NCBI GenBank assembly: GCA_032164295.1
Contig: JAJHTX010000009.1
Span: forward strand, 1,612,001-1,676,000
Source: Inonotus obliquus
Lineage: Eukaryota > Basidiomycota > Agaricomycetes > Hymenochaetales > Hymenochaetaceae
Direction of reading: 5' to 3'
Length of the DNA stretch: 64,000 nt
In this document: in pieces, positions 32,796 to 46,455 of the stretch
Position numbering within the stretch: the stretch's first letter is position 1
How the letters are laid out: each line of letters begins with the position of its first letter
Program-made: the position numbers and the translations under genes
The notes under the pieces: generated by a model
What the model saw: only the letters and a program-made list of their open reading frames with translations
The model's database searches: none
What the model was told of the DNA's origin: nothing

Positions 32796-35212
32796 TCACT
32801 TCCATTTTCCCATGCCGACAAGATCTTTATAGTAGCTCAGCACGTCGCAAAATTGAGCACCGGTCAAAAACCGGTTCTCCACGAGGACCTGAAGAAATTG
32901 ATGAGTCGTATCCAAGTGAAAGAAACGTATGAAGCAAGTTTAGCGTACCAGGAGCCAGGTTCTCAGGGCAGAGAATCCAGCGGCACGATGAATCACGCGC
33001 CAGTACTCATCAATAAAGAATTTGACACCAGTCTCATAGTTCTCAGTAAACCTCTGTCTATATTTTTGGACGGGTCATGAGTCATAAATAGTAAGGAAGC
33101 ATGACATACAAGAGACGCATAGTTACCTGTTGAGGAAGATCCATCGACCCCAGAGAGCTAGCATGACTTTATCATCGTCTCGCGTGTCGTCAAGCTCGAA
33201 AATATCGTCTTCTCTTTCGATAATATACCCTGCCATGAGACCGAATGGCTCAAGGCTCAACTCATTGAGTATATCGTATAGCTTTGGTCCTCCTGGTCGA
33301 GCGGAATATGAATCTTCGAGAATGAAAGGATAGACTGCAGCGGGTCCTTCGAGATCGTCGATTGGAGGCGGTGTTGGGTAGCGTTCTGGATTTAGTGGGT
33401 CAATTGGTCGAGCAGGGCGTAATATGGCTGGGTCTGTGGGTAGGGTTAAGGTTTTGAAAGTTTGAATGGGAGAAACTTGAAGGATCGAGGGATACATCTT
33501 AGACGGAGATGATAGGAATGTTGTCTGAGCTCTCAGGACGGACGATCCACGGAGAAAGGGTTTGTTTTCTGACGGAGGAGTTCGACCATGTAAGGGCTCC
33601 AACCTCTCGTCATCGGAAGATAAATCTCCTTCGTCAGGTGAACTGTGATCATAACCAGGCGTTAGAAACTATGACAAGGCGAAAGAAAACCACTTGCACC
33701 AATCCTTTCTCAGTGTCCATCTCAGAGTCAGTTTCCGGTATGTCTGGAAGAATGATTTTCAGAAGTATTGAGTCCTAGTTTCGAGGACGGTCAGTGAAGC
33801 TCGCTAATTAAAAGAAACACGAAACGACAACCTCCCCGATATTCGACCATTCATGTGTGCATTCCGTATGATATTCGTAAAGGTGAGTATCCAATGCACC
33901 TCTTGTGTTGAACCCAAGATTATTCGGACACAATGGACAGAGCCATTTGCCGGAAAACGAGTCTCCGAGAGATTCGTACTCTGACAAGATGAAGTGTACT
34001 TCGACATTTTTCACGCTATGTGAACGAACTGCGTTCGGGTCATGTCCTTTCCAGTTGGATGGCCCAAGGTTATCCATGGCTTTGCGCAAGTTCCTCCTAA
34101 GAAAGGGATATCTTCCCCCTTCATGCACTCGCAGTTCCCAGATCACCAACGCATTCAATATGTCTGTAAGCTCCTCTTCAAGCTCATTGTACATCCTCTC
34201 GCCCGATGAGCCGCAAGGGACAACAGAGGAGTCTTCCGCATGGACTTGCTCCAGGCGATTCAATATCTCGATCGGATCAGCGTCCACATACAGGTCGTCT
34301 TCACCTTCGGAACTTTGCTCGACTTTCGGAGTTTCGCGTGCCTCTTGACTGGTTGTCTTCCTTGCTGTTTGAGCCATAGATTTACGTGCTGCTCGATGTT
34401 CGAGGAGCGGAGGGCTGGATCCCATCCTTACTATACTGGATATGAGTTGTACTAGTGCTAGGCTACGAAAATGCTTCAAGACTTACCTTGGTTTAGATAT
34501 TTTGAAGCCCTCATCTGAGCTATCTTCGGAATCAGAGTCTGTGCACCTGAAGGTTACAAGGTCAAAGGTAAGGGATTGAACGGAGGCTCAACCGTTTGAC
34601 TTACTCGAGTGCGACAGCTGGAAAACTTGGTGTAGTACTCACAGATACTTTCGAAACAGATCTGGAAGGGCCGACTGGTATGGTCCGTGAGATTACTGAA
34701 GGCGTCAGCGAAGCATGCTTTTGGAGCCTTGATTTTGGGGTCGAGCCAACTCGCGAAGCTCCAGGACTCGGGCGATAAACTTGCTCACGGATTGTCCGAG
34801 CGTAATGACGTGCAGGCGTAGCTAGCATCCTACGTGCTGGAGTAACTACGTGTCTAGCCAGGTCCTGTGAGATAGATGCATAACGGCTAGCGGGAGTCGC
34901 AGTATTTCTTGTGTCAACGTCTCCGAAGGGTGTGGTAATCGAATTAAACCTTTCGTAATCTCGTTCAGCGGGGACATGCTGACCAAGTCGCGACGACCCT
35001 ACGTCCTTCCTAGAAACTATCTTCGGCATGAGAGATTCGAAGAAGGCAATGGAAGACGTGGTGTACTGAGTATATCAGGCAGTAAGACTGGCTTCGTCGC
35101 ATCCTGATTATTCCTGATGGGTGAGACTTGAAGATTAAGATGGAAGAGTACATACTTCTGTTGAAAGCCTAGGAAACACTGCCTTGCGTTTTTTGGTTTG
35201 TGGTGGAGACAT
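32796..35212 (-). CDS. VEFS-box (Suz12-like) Polycomb PRC2 subunit candidate
   Basis: The ATG at 35212 begins MSPPQTKKRKAVFPRLSTE. Following exons are Ser/Pro-rich with many SR/TP sites, then an acidic exon (CTDSDSEDSSDEGFKISKPR). Around 33890 a single zinc finger appears: CPLCPNNLGFNTRGALDTHL followed by YEYHTEC. After a linker rich in Pro (about 33440-33600), the C-terminal exons read ALWGRWIFLNR, then FTENYETGVKFFIDEYWRVI, HRAAGFSALRTWLL and VENRFLTGAQFCDVLSYYKD. This fits the VEFS box, where Trp/Phe spacing and a final helical block bind the EZH2-type methyltransferase. The zinc finger followed by VEFS is the Suz12 order. TGA is at 32796-32798. The N-terminal exons are uncertain. It would act in H3K27 methylation. 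Confidence 0.55.
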
Positions 35213-35456
35213 GCTGTCGCGATAGTAGATATAGGTTTTGGTTTATCTCAGCGGATAGATAGGTCGGTCAAGCTCGACAGCTCAAGATGGATTCCGGAGA
35301 TGCAGTTACAAAAGGTGAAGAAAGGCTAGCCAACTCGAAAGAAGGTTGAGATGGGACACGATATGAAGGGCACGTCGTGAGACGCGCCTGTCACGCACTT
35401 CATCCATCACGGTCACGCGTGTCCTCAGTTGCTGGCAACGGTCACGGCATGCTCAT

Positions 35457-37822
35457 ATGCCGCCAAGTCCCCTGTATAACTGGTTCTGCGTTCTCCACTC
35501 TGCCTCGGAGATTCTCTCGTGCGCCGCTTCAATTCGGGCTGGCCAGGTAGCACAGGCAAATACTGGATTAGATAGGGTTATTGGTCAGAGGAGACCGGTC
35601 CAAAAATGGTCTACGACAGAGGCTCAGGATGCTCAGGGTGGACTCAAAAATGCTAGCGAACAGGACGGGCACGCATCCATCACGACCGAAGAACTACATG
35701 AGGATGCAATTAAGCCGAAAGATAGGTATCTCGAAGGCACTTCACAGCCGACGGAGGATAAGTTTCTCTCATCGGAATTAATGCTGCGTGATTTGGATGC
35801 CTCAACATGTCCCACAGTCGATCAGCCGGGGCGCATACTTCAGCGGGAGCTTGCGCTACCAAAAGAGGAGTCAGACTCGCAGCTCGATTCCGCAGTTGCT
35901 AGTCAGCCCTTTTACGCCGAAGTTCCTCGTACTTCTGTTGTTGGAATGGAAGAATCGAGGATATTGGATAACGCAAATATTTCAGAGCCAAGAGAATCCA
36001 CGGAGGCGACGAGAGCTGTAGCAGCCGAAGCAGAGGTATGTTATCCTTCAGTTTCTTGCTTCTTCTGGCTTATTATATCTAGATCTTACAGTCAGAAACG
36101 TCTCCGCAGCAAACCTCGCCGCTTTCCCAAACACAACGCAATCTCCAAGCTTCTCGCGTCCCTTCCTCTCGAATAGGCCGCTTGTTCCATTATGGCGGAC
36201 TTGCAGCTAGCCTTGGTTACGGTGCTGCTTCAGAAGCATTCCGGCGCGTCTCTTCGTCTCAGGACGTTGAGAGACAGTCTTCGTTGATGATGACGCCGGC
36301 AAACATCAAGCGCCTCGTTGAGAAACTTTCTAAGATGCGTGGGGCTGCACTGAAGCTTGGACAATTCATGAGTATACAAGGTAACTTTGCCAGAGAATCA
36401 CTCTAGGCCGAAGTGACTTAAATCGCATCTTTCAGATACGCATCTACTCCCGAAGGATGCGGAAGAAGTTTTCCGGCGTGTTCAGGACAGTGCGCATTAT
36501 ATGCCAAACTGGCAGATGGAGGTATACTTTCTATAACGGATCGCTTCTGTCATACTGAGATCAAGTAGCGTGTTATGTCCGATGCTCTAGGTTCCTCTTG
36601 GGAGTCAAACTTTGCATCGTTCGACCGCGTCCCGTTCGCAGCAGCTTCTTTAGGACAAGTTCACTCGGCCGTCCTCGCAGCACATGCATCACCCACTGGC
36701 AAGGATGAAAGGGTCGCCATCAAGATCCAATTTCCCGACATTGAGAAGAGCATTGAGAGTGATCTGGGATACTTGAAGCTGCTACTGAGCGCGGGAAAGG
36801 TCTTGCCGAGAGGCTTGTTTCTTGATAAGACTCTCCAGGTTATGAAGGGAGAGCTTGCGGACGAGTGTGATTATGCGAGAGAGGCGACCTGTGCTCGTTT
36901 CTTTGCATCAGAAGATGGGCTTGGAAGAGACAAGCGTTTTAGAGTGCCTTGGGTGTGGGAGGGTAGTACGAGGCGTGTGCTTGTGATGCAGCAAATGGAT
37001 GGTGTTAGTGTTGGCGGGAATATTGTAGACACGCTCAGCCAGGACTCTCGAGATCAGGTAAGGAAACCTCTGTGTTGGTCTGAGCTGCACTGATGATTGT
37101 CGCAGATCGCCTCTACGATTCTTGAGCTCTGCATGAAAGAGCTCTTCGAGTTCCGAATGATGCAGACGGATCCGAACTGGTCAAACTTCCTTTGGAACGA
37201 ACAAAGACGTCAGGTAAGTACTTTAATAAATTTTTTGTTGGTTTATGTTGTTTCGTGTCACTGAATAGTGACAACCTGGATAATCCCAGATCGAACTCAT
37301 CGACTTCGGCGCAACTCGGTCATACTCAAAGGAGTTTATTGATAAATGGATGGCCATACTCCAAGCTGCAGTTGCAGAGGATTATGATGCCTGCGTCCAT
37401 TGGAGTCTCGAGCTCGGGTATCTCAAAGGCGGAGAGAGCAAGTCCATGGTGGACGCTCATATTCGATCCCTCACATTACTCGCAACACCTTTCCGCGCTC
37501 GAAAGATCACTTCGTCGGAGTTAGATGGCTCAGGTCATTATGTGTTTGGAAGGGGATCAGAATGGGCTACAATTACAGCAGATATTCGTTCACTGATCCC
37601 TGTCATGTTACGTGAGCGGCTGACGCCTCCACCACGGGAGACGTATAGTCTGAACAGGTGAGCTTATGTTTCCTAATACTTTTGAAGCAAGACTAATTGA
37701 TCCTTTGTCGCATCAGAAAACTGAGTGGTGCCTTCCTCCTTGCGTCAAGACTTGGTGCCAAAATTAACTGTAGATCCATTTGGGAAGCTACTGTTGAAAA
37801 ATACCACTCAGCTCCTTCGTGA
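35457..37822 (+). CDS. COQ8: COQ8/ABC1 family atypical kinase
   Basis: This is a mitochondrial atypical kinase/ATPase needed for coenzyme Q biosynthesis. A long N-terminal region (35457-36035) is followed by an intron to 36091 and the conserved core. The core has KMRGAALKLGQFMSIQ (the KxGQ motif), THLLPKDAEEVFRRVQDSAH, and AAASLGQVHSAV (the Ala-rich nucleotide loop typical of the family). Next come VAIKIQFPDIEKSIESDLGY with the catalytic lysine, VLVMQQMDG, QTDPNWSNFLWN with metal-binding Asp/Asn, and IELIDFGATR in place of DFG. The C-terminus ends TVEKYHSAPS before TGA at 37820-37822. About eight short introns occur. It is divergent to the VEFS-box gene (245-bp shared promoter) and convergent with OPI3. 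All motifs are intact. Confidence 0.9.
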
Positions 37823-37981
37823 GCTCAACGAGAACTTTGCAATTATTAGACACGAGCTCCCCAAGTATCATTAATTTCGCATTAACTAGCTAGATACTCT
37901 AATGAATCGCACTACAATAGAGTCTAGGGCGTCCGTTGCATTGAGAATGATGGGATGCTTCGTCTACGTGAATATGGAACG

Positions 37982-38881
37982 TCAGAGTTCCTTCTTGGCA
38001 TGGCTCCCTTTACTTTCCGAGCGTTTAGAGTATATCATTGCCGTGAATGGTCTGCAATCGTAATTGTTCAGTTGAAACAATGTCCAAATGAAACCAACTG
38101 AGCTCACCCTTCGAACCGGAGTGCAATGATGTAGCAAACGTACACATAAAGCGTGATTAAGACGCCGGCAGGCTTTTCGTACCTAACACAGTGTGATTAT
38201 TTTACCGCTACCCAAAGCGGTCGTAATCCATACCAGAGAGCTGTGGCCAGGAAGCACAGCGTACTGCCATCGTACATCGGGTTTTCGAGAATATTGAAAG
38301 GGAAACCCTCTACGCGGTGGTCCATACTGTAAGTAAATAAAATCAATGCCAGGCAAGAGCATCGGGTGAAGAGGCTGACGTACAGAATCCCGAAGTAATC
38401 GCCGAGGAAGGTGCCCGTAATCCCAAGTGCCCAAGTCGATGAGATCACCAGCGTTTGGCCAATGAAGAATAGCAACGCTGGGATTACAATGTGGAGCTTG
38501 TAAGGGTTGTCATTAGGCAACATAGGCTGCGTAGGTTGCTCCGATAGTGCATGATGATATCTTGTAAGCGTACGCTGTAAGTAGCAGAATACGACATGGA
38601 GAGGTATGGGGCTCACAAAGAATCACGAAGGAGACCGAACGAGAAGATCATGAAAGTGAGGAAATAGCACCCGGCCTTTGCATTTCCGCCGAAAATACGC
38701 GTCAATGTTCTATTACGGTACTCTGGAATGAGTTAGGGAAGTGTGTGAGTTGGTGTTGCATTTTGAGGATGCAAGGTAGATACGTACCATTTCGAGCGAC
38801 AATATTCCATGCTAGAGGGTTGAACGTTATAGACGCCAAAGACACTAACAACGACGTCTTGCTAAAGTCCACCCACACCAT
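37982..38881 (-). CDS. OPI3: OPI3-type phosphatidyl-N-methylethanolamine methyltransferase
   Basis: This is an ER membrane enzyme that adds the last methyl groups to make phosphatidylcholine from phosphatidylethanolamine, using S-adenosylmethionine. The ATG at 38881 starts MVWVDFSKTSLLVSLASITF. Further exons give EYRNRTLTRIFGG, a hydrophobic exon (GCYFLTFMIFSFGLLRD), and the central exon with IVIPALLFFIGQTLVISSTW. The family signature is GFPFNILENPMYDGSTLCFL then TALWYG, followed by PAGVLITLYVYVCYIIALRFE. A final exon after GATTGCAG adds PFTAMIYSKR and ends KKEL; TGA is at 37982-37984. Several transmembrane helices and the PEMT motif are clear. The gene is tail-to-tail with COQ8, 160 bp apart. 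Confidence 0.85.
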
Positions 38882-39040
38882 CGTCGCCCCTTCGTCTCGT
38901 TCACAGTCGTCGAGCTCGTCAAGAGGAAGTCAAGGCGCAAGACGCGTGTCAATTTTCTTTTTTTCAGGTGATTTTCCCCCTTAGCCTCGGTTGCTTCCGA
39001 CTACCATCAGCCACGTTTACATACACACAAACAAGCGGAG

Positions 39041-40077
39041 ATGTTGGATCTTGGCTTGAAAAATACTCGTGTACTCATTACAGGTCAAGAGTTGAACGCA
39101 TTCCATTGCGTCGTACAACTAAAAATGATGCAGGCGCGAACGGTGGCATTGGTTCCCTTACTACGCAGCTTTTCCTTGGTGAGATTGCGGTGCACTAATC
39201 TAATACTGCTTCACCTGTGCTAACGAGTGTTGTAGATCAAGGCGCAGACGTTGTTGCACATTACAACACGAAGGATGATACATTGAGGCCGCTTGGAGGA
39301 AATCCCCGTCTGATGACTGTTCAGGCGGACCTAACCCAGGAATCGGATGTCGTCAGGCTGTTTGATTCGTTGAGAGCTAATCCGGTTCAGGTTCTCGTCG
39401 TGAACCACGGAATCTGGCCCAATCGTGATGTGCCCGTCTCCCAGATGTCGCTTGACCAATGGAACAAAACTATCTCCACAAATCTGACGGCATCGTTTCT
39501 AATTGTCCGAGAATATCTTCGCTGCTTGGATAGGCCCGACGTCTCTTCATCAGTAAAAGATGGGGTCGTCGTAATCTTCATTGGAAGCACTGCTGGAAAA
39601 TTCGGCGAAGCAGGACATGCGGATTACGCGGCTTCGAAGAGTGGTATGTACGGAGACATAGCAAACCCGAGATAAATCTGAACGATCTGACTCTTAACGT
39701 CCAGCGTTGATGTACGGATTTCTCTTGTCCCTGAAGAATGAAATCGTCAAGATCGCTCCCAAGGGAAGAGTTAACTGCGTCGCTCCCGGTTGGGTAAGGA
39801 CGCCGTTGGCGGAGGAAGCACTATCGAATCCTACTACCGTCTATCGTGCCCTTGCGACGTGTGTTCCTTCTTTATTTTAATTCTGTCCTCCTGATTTTGA
39901 CAGCGTGAGTTCTCCAGCACGCCGCTAAAGAAAGTCGCAACGCCGTCCGACGTCGCTTATCAAGTCCTTACTATCGCGTCTCCGATTGTTTCCGGCCACG
40001 TCTCCGGACAAGTGGTCATGGTCGAAGGTGGGATGGAAGGTAGACTCTTGAACCTGCCCGAGGACATACCTGAATAG
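39041..40077 (+). CDS. Short-chain dehydrogenase/reductase (3-oxoacyl reductase-like)
   Basis: The ATG at 39041 starts MLDLGLKNTRVLITG. An intron from 39083 to about 39132 brings ITG next to ANGGIGS, restoring the TGxxxGxG NAD(P)-binding loop. Later exons give ADLTQESDVV, LVVNHGIW (structural NHAG-type motif), FIGSTAGKFGEAGHADYAASK with catalytic Ser, Tyr and Lys, and INCVAPGW-type sequence (VNCVAPGWVRTPLAEEAL). The C-terminus VSGHVSGQVVMVEGGMEGRL closes the Rossmann fold. About 260 residues is the usual length for a classical SDR. Four introns are seen and the stop is at 40075-40077. The substrate cannot be told. It is divergent from OPI3 (160 bp apart). Confidence 0.88.
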
Positions 40078-40948
40078 ATGATTTACTTGCGTGACGTTTG
40101 AGTAAGCTTGAAGGTCAGTCGTTTTCCTTTCACCGGAAACTTTTGTTTCTCAGACGTGAAGTTTAGATATCAATTATAAGAATAAAGAAATAAAGTCGAT
40201 ACCAGTCTCAGCTCTGTGTATTTTCCCCATCACCATCACGGCTGAACTAAAGATCCTTCATCCACATCGGAGAACTTGATGCTGTCCGCGTCCCAAGTCA
40301 TCCCAGGATTCTATCCTTCCTCGGTGTTGCTGGAGAGCTGCCATGAGATAGGCAACAATTCCACAATAACTCCGACTCAAAGAATCTCATCCTGCGTTAC
40401 CGGTGAAATGTGTGGGTGTGGAGAATAAGCCCACGGCAGGGACTTTCAGCTTGGCATTGTTTGGATCCTCACACTCATTTTAATTCTTCGTCAGATCATT
40501 GAAAACAGAAGGCTTACAGAAATGCTCTTGTGGACGTCACTGCATGAATATTGGCTCAAGTGGTAGCTCTTCCGCTTCGTTTTGTCGGCTTGAGTTTTCC
40601 CCGACGGTACCTGTTAGCAATGCCTCGGGGAATGTCGGTACGCCTTGATTCAATATCATCAATCAATCTCGTATGATCTACGTATAGGTTTGTGTTTCAC
40701 AGTTTCAGTCCGCGTTCCCATATAACGTGAGACCTGTCCCGCTTCATGCCGAGCTGCATGATTGATATCGGGCATCGGTAGAAATCGAACCGAGCGCAGA
40801 CGTGATCTGGAGTCACTCGTTAAATCGTACGGATTGGATTCCAGATGCCTAGGGATAGATCCTGACTGACTGTATAAAGGTCACCCAAGAGATCCTTATA
40901 CTCCTGACTTACCTTTTGGTCCTGCGTTCTGGAACGTCGACCTGTACA
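40078..40948. other. Intergenic spacer with tRNA-like relic
   Basis: No protein gene is seen in these 870 bp. A tRNA-Trp-like sequence is at 40771-40849 (separate entry). The 3' UTR of the SDR gene probably reaches to about 40200, where AATAAAG occurs. Confidence 0.5.
40771..40849 (-). tRNA. tRNA-Trp(CCA)-like sequence, probably a pseudo-tRNA
   Basis: On the minus strand GGCATC (5') and GATGCC (3') can pair as an acceptor stem. The arm GTGACTCCAGATCAC gives a four-pair stem and a seven-base loop with anticodon CCA, and a T-loop TTCGATT follows. However, the T stem has two mismatches and the D region is about six bases too long. It is therefore more likely a decayed copy or tRNA-derived repeat than a working gene. 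Confidence 0.3.
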
Positions 40949-42808
40949 ATGAACTCTCAAGGCACGCCACTACCCTCAGGGTGGGTTCAAAGATCGACAG
41001 AGAAGGAGGCGATGAAAATTAGGGAAGTCGCTCTACTTACGACCATCTCAACAGCACTCCAAGGTAAGCCTTTATGATACCAGAGTCCTGGGGCAACAAA
41101 CCAATTTTTGAATTGACTAGCTGGCATCGTTACGTTCTTCTTCTACTATTGCGGTGAGCCCTTTCTGTTTAGCAAGATAAATCCAAAAGGTTGATTTTCC
41201 AGAGAAGCCTTGCATTTCAGTGAAGAGGTATTTATTAGTCTTCCAATATATATTACGCGAGAGCTAACACGCATCGTTCTAGGTCGAATATATCTGGGTA
41301 TGTGCGCCATAATTTGCACGAAACAGTGACACATTTACGTTCTCGTATAGGCAAGGCCATGGACCCGCGGTAAAGTCGTATACATTCTGGTACATCATCA
41401 AATCCAACTTCTCTCCGTAACTTCACCTGACATCTGTCGCTTGCATGATCAAGTCGCGATACTCTGGAGCAATTTTCCTTATGTTCGTCACACTCCAAAT
41501 GTCTATCGTGTCTAATAAATTACGTGGAGAAAGTCACGCTAACTTGCATGGCTCCCCAATCATAGACTCATGGCCATCGGACTCTTTCCCATTCGCTGGA
41601 ATGAAGCTGGGAAGCCATTGGTTGGAGACAAAAAATTAGAAATTTTGGTGGGTGCAGTCTATGCACATACTATCACGCTCTCGACATTAAACCTCCCGTA
41701 CAGGAAGTTGGAGTTTGTATGCATCAAGTACTTTTGCTCTTCGCCATTTTATTCCTGATAACATAAGCCAGGCCTTGGTGGGTATCTGTACGTCTTGTCT
41801 GGGACGATCGCAATACTTCTTTCGGAAGGTAAAGCTCATCGTTACGCCTTGTTAAGCCCCAGTCGGCTTAGAATTTGATTCCAAAAGCCATTCTAGCCAT
41901 GCGAATCTATGCAATATACGGGAGAAGAAAGAGAATTATTGTGCTATCTGTAATACTGATGGTAATTTCTGCAGCTGGAACGCAGGCACTTGGCGTAGCT
42001 TGTAAGTTACAGCCTTATCTTCGATCATATGATGCGGCGGTCCCTCAGCTAACGCTTTAACTCAGACGTTGAAAAACCTGCGAAAAGTTGCATTGGAAAA
42101 CCATGCCTCTACGACGATATATCAATACCCTACCGAGTCACGGTAACTTGCTCCTTGGCTTCGAACACCATCTCAGTTTTCGGATGGATTCCTGCGTCAC
42201 TTGTAGAAATTGTCTTCCTTGCCTTGGTGCTATGGAAGATCCGAGGTATGCAGAAAATCCGCGGTGAATACAGCCTCGTCACAGACGAGAAAATGCCGCA
42301 TCATGTGGATATCATAGGCGTCCTGGCCCGAGATTCAAAGCGATATTTCATTCAGTGAGTATCAAGGAGCCATTACAGTTGAATCTCCTTAATGCTGTAC
42401 AATCAATTGCTCCTCAGGACTTTCTTGATTTGCTTTGTCGGAGCATGCATTAATGTGACTTTGATCCTAGTAAATTTCAAGGTCAGCTCGGTATTTGCGG
42501 TGAGTTGAATCGTGGGGGCTCCATATTGATGATTGTAGACGATTGCTTAATTACTTCTTTAGCTATTTGTTCCCGCCGCCCTATCAAATGCATTCGTAAC
42601 ATTCGCCGTAGCTACCCTATCGATCATTGCACCCAACCTTTTCATCAGTCTACGCATAGAGTATTACGGCCCGGATGGTTCCCTCGCGGACAGGTCACAG
42701 TTGTCTTGGGATGTTGCAGTTCCGCCAGGGAATCAGAGTACAGAATCTCAGGATCAGCGCAGCTCACGGAGGGGAGAATACTCAGTAATAGAAGACCAGG
42801 AGTCATAG
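40949..42808 (+). CDS. DUF6533 family membrane protein, copy E (diverged)
   Basis: The ATG at 40949 starts MNSQGTPLPSGWVQRSTEKE. The exon plan is that of copies B and C: FFFYYC exon, a tiny exon (EE), VEYIW, ARPWTRGKVVYIL, SRYSGAIFLMFV, then the core exon AILAMRIYAIYGRRKRIIVL. Next are VTVTCSLASNTISVFGWIPA, SLVEIVFLALVLWKIRG, ARDSKRYFIQTFLICFVGAC, and the last exon LSIIAPNLFISLRIEYYGPD. The frame ends in TAG at 42806-42808. Sequence identity to A-D is limited to the motifs, so it is an older paralogue. It appears intact. Function is unknown. Confidence 0.7.
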
Positions 42809-43220
42809 ATGCTGTATATTTGGCAGCCCATTCGAGTCGATAATTTTGTCAACAAAGTTTCTCTGCGATCTCCGTCTCTGAGATTGTAAGGAGGAAATAA
42901 ATACTGGCGTATTGATGATAAGTTGGTGCCGCTTGCTTCCCACAATCATACACAACCTACGAAGCAGAGTTCAAGTGATCCCTTGGTTCCAATCACCAGG
43001 ATTAGCGATTTAAGACTGTATTCTCTCGTCTTGATACCTCTTGGCTCGGTACGTGGTCCGAGGGCGCGTAACTGGAGCCATGAACACATAGACCATCTCT
43101 GTAGCTCAGCAATCCCTTCCTGTGCCGTGTGGACGTCTTGATTTCATCAGGAATTTCGGACGGAATGAGTCGCTAAACCACAATATCAAAGCGACCATCA
43201 GCGCCAGGTCACAATAAGTC
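42809..43220. other. Intergenic spacer left of the hAT element
   Basis: Nothing coding is supported. The stretch ends at the 8-bp target duplication of the transposon. Confidence 0.45.
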
Positions 43221-43228
43221 ACCGTGAT

Positions 43229-44642
<1,414 letters not shown>

Positions 44643-44759
44643 ACCGTGATTAGCTTGGGATTTAGGATATATCCCAATGGTCTTCTTGTCTAACTATGCT
44701 TCGCACCCTTCTGACATGTCTCTCTCAAACCTTGGCCCAAAAGAACTGGAACTGAAAGC

Positions 44760-46455
44760 CCTTGACACTACATTCTCCAAGTGTGCTATCGCTGTGTGTG
44801 CTGCCCATTGACATTATAATATTGCTTCCTCGATTTCTAACCAACTCAACCGCAGTTTGTTGCACCACTCTTTTCTTTTATCACTCTGGTAAGGGATACA
44901 TTTTCTTCTTCACGGCTGTTGATGGATCATACAATGCACAAGTATTACATTTCGAAGATGAGGTCAGTCCAGTCATTCTTTCTATACCCGAATATGCTCC
45001 AAATTGCTATTAGGTCGCGTATATCTGATGAATCTTGATCGACTATTTGTCATCCAGTTACTTATCCTTTCCGTTCAATAGCCAAGGAGAAAGACCCTTG
45101 TGACGGTCCTTTATTGGATGGCGTGTGATTTGTATATTATTCTAGTAAATGGATCTATGCTAACTGCTCACCAGACACGGTACGTAGGTGGCATATTCCT
45201 CGTGTAAGATTATCTCAGCTTCGAATGGTCGATGTGGCTCAACTTTTGCGCAGACAAGCCACTGTATTCATCTCCAGAGTTGCGTAGAATGATACAGGGG
45301 TATTTCAACTACAGCACTGGGTGAGTATAATACTTCTAGCTCGTACAGGATCACAGGCTTAATTATCTCACAGAATGCGATGTCGTCCTGGACAAGAGGT
45401 TTGCTTTCTCTTCATGTCGTCTTCCAAGTCAACTCGTGCGACATCGGAACCCCAAGGTTTCTGTGGTTATCAATATGTCACCCCTGGCCCTATAATTATG
45501 CTCTTTTCAGAAAGTGAGAATTATAGCTCTCAGACGTCTTGTAGCATCTGACCTCTGGAGTCTGGGTGGAAGCGATTCTTCAAGTGCGCATATATGTATT
45601 ATATGAAAAGCCGAAGAAGTACTCGTATTGTTAATTGTCTTGATGATCACTGTGCTGGGATTTGACATAATCCAAGCATATGGCTTGCCGAGTCTTTGAT
45701 TTCAATTGGTGACGCTCTTCATTATTGATGATACTTTAGTAACTTTACACAGATAAGCTACTCCAAAGCATATGCCTCAGTGGTTCGTGTAGAGTGCACA
45801 CAATTCGACGATCCTTGGAAGACTATTCAGGATGAATCATGACTCTCATGTGCTACATTAGCTCTTCCAATGTCCTCCATTGGATGGCTACCGCACGCAC
45901 TCGTGGAGTTGCTCCTTTTGATATTAGCACTCAGGAAGCGTCGAGGACCTGGCGATTATGAGACTATCCAAGACTTGGATGTCCCAGTACAGATGTCTCA
46001 CTACAAACAGCATGGCGACCTTTATTACGGGCAACTCTGCCGCATATTCTGCTATGTAGAGTGCTTTCTCGTTATAGCCTCTTGTGTGAATACTGAGATC
46101 CGATGTATCATTACTGACTATTCATCGTTTGCTTGGTCGGCACAGTGCTAGCCTTTATTACTGAAGTTGGGATTGTAGATGCGGTAGGTGGATCCAGTAC
46201 AAGATGAACAGCCACTAGTTCTTGTGCGACAAACATATTGTCCCCTTTCGAACTCAGAGTTTCAGGCGATTCCTAAGTGGACAGATGAACGCATACCAAA
46301 CGTTCGCTATTACCGTCATGACGATTCTTGCACCAAGGCTCCTCATTAATCTGAGGGAAGAGTTCTACAAGACTGATGGCATAGCGTCGCAAACTACGAC
46401 GTTGTCATGGAACGTTGCATCTCGGTCGAGACCGAGAAAGCAACCCGGTATCTGA
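44760..46455 (+). pseudogene. DUF6533 family copy F, degenerate
   Basis: Family landmarks can be followed but are damaged. The exon equivalent of VEYIW ends in a TGA where the Trp codon and splice donor should be (about 45026). The YALYG exon is frameshifted: VRIYVLYEKPKKYSYC, then TAA, near 45580-45640. Later pieces survive: SIGWLPHALVELLLLILALR (45870-45930) and the C-terminal NAYQTFAITVMTILAPRLLI with LREEFYKTDG, ending at 46455. It is related to copy E rather than to A-D. No start codon could be assigned. Confidence 0.65.
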
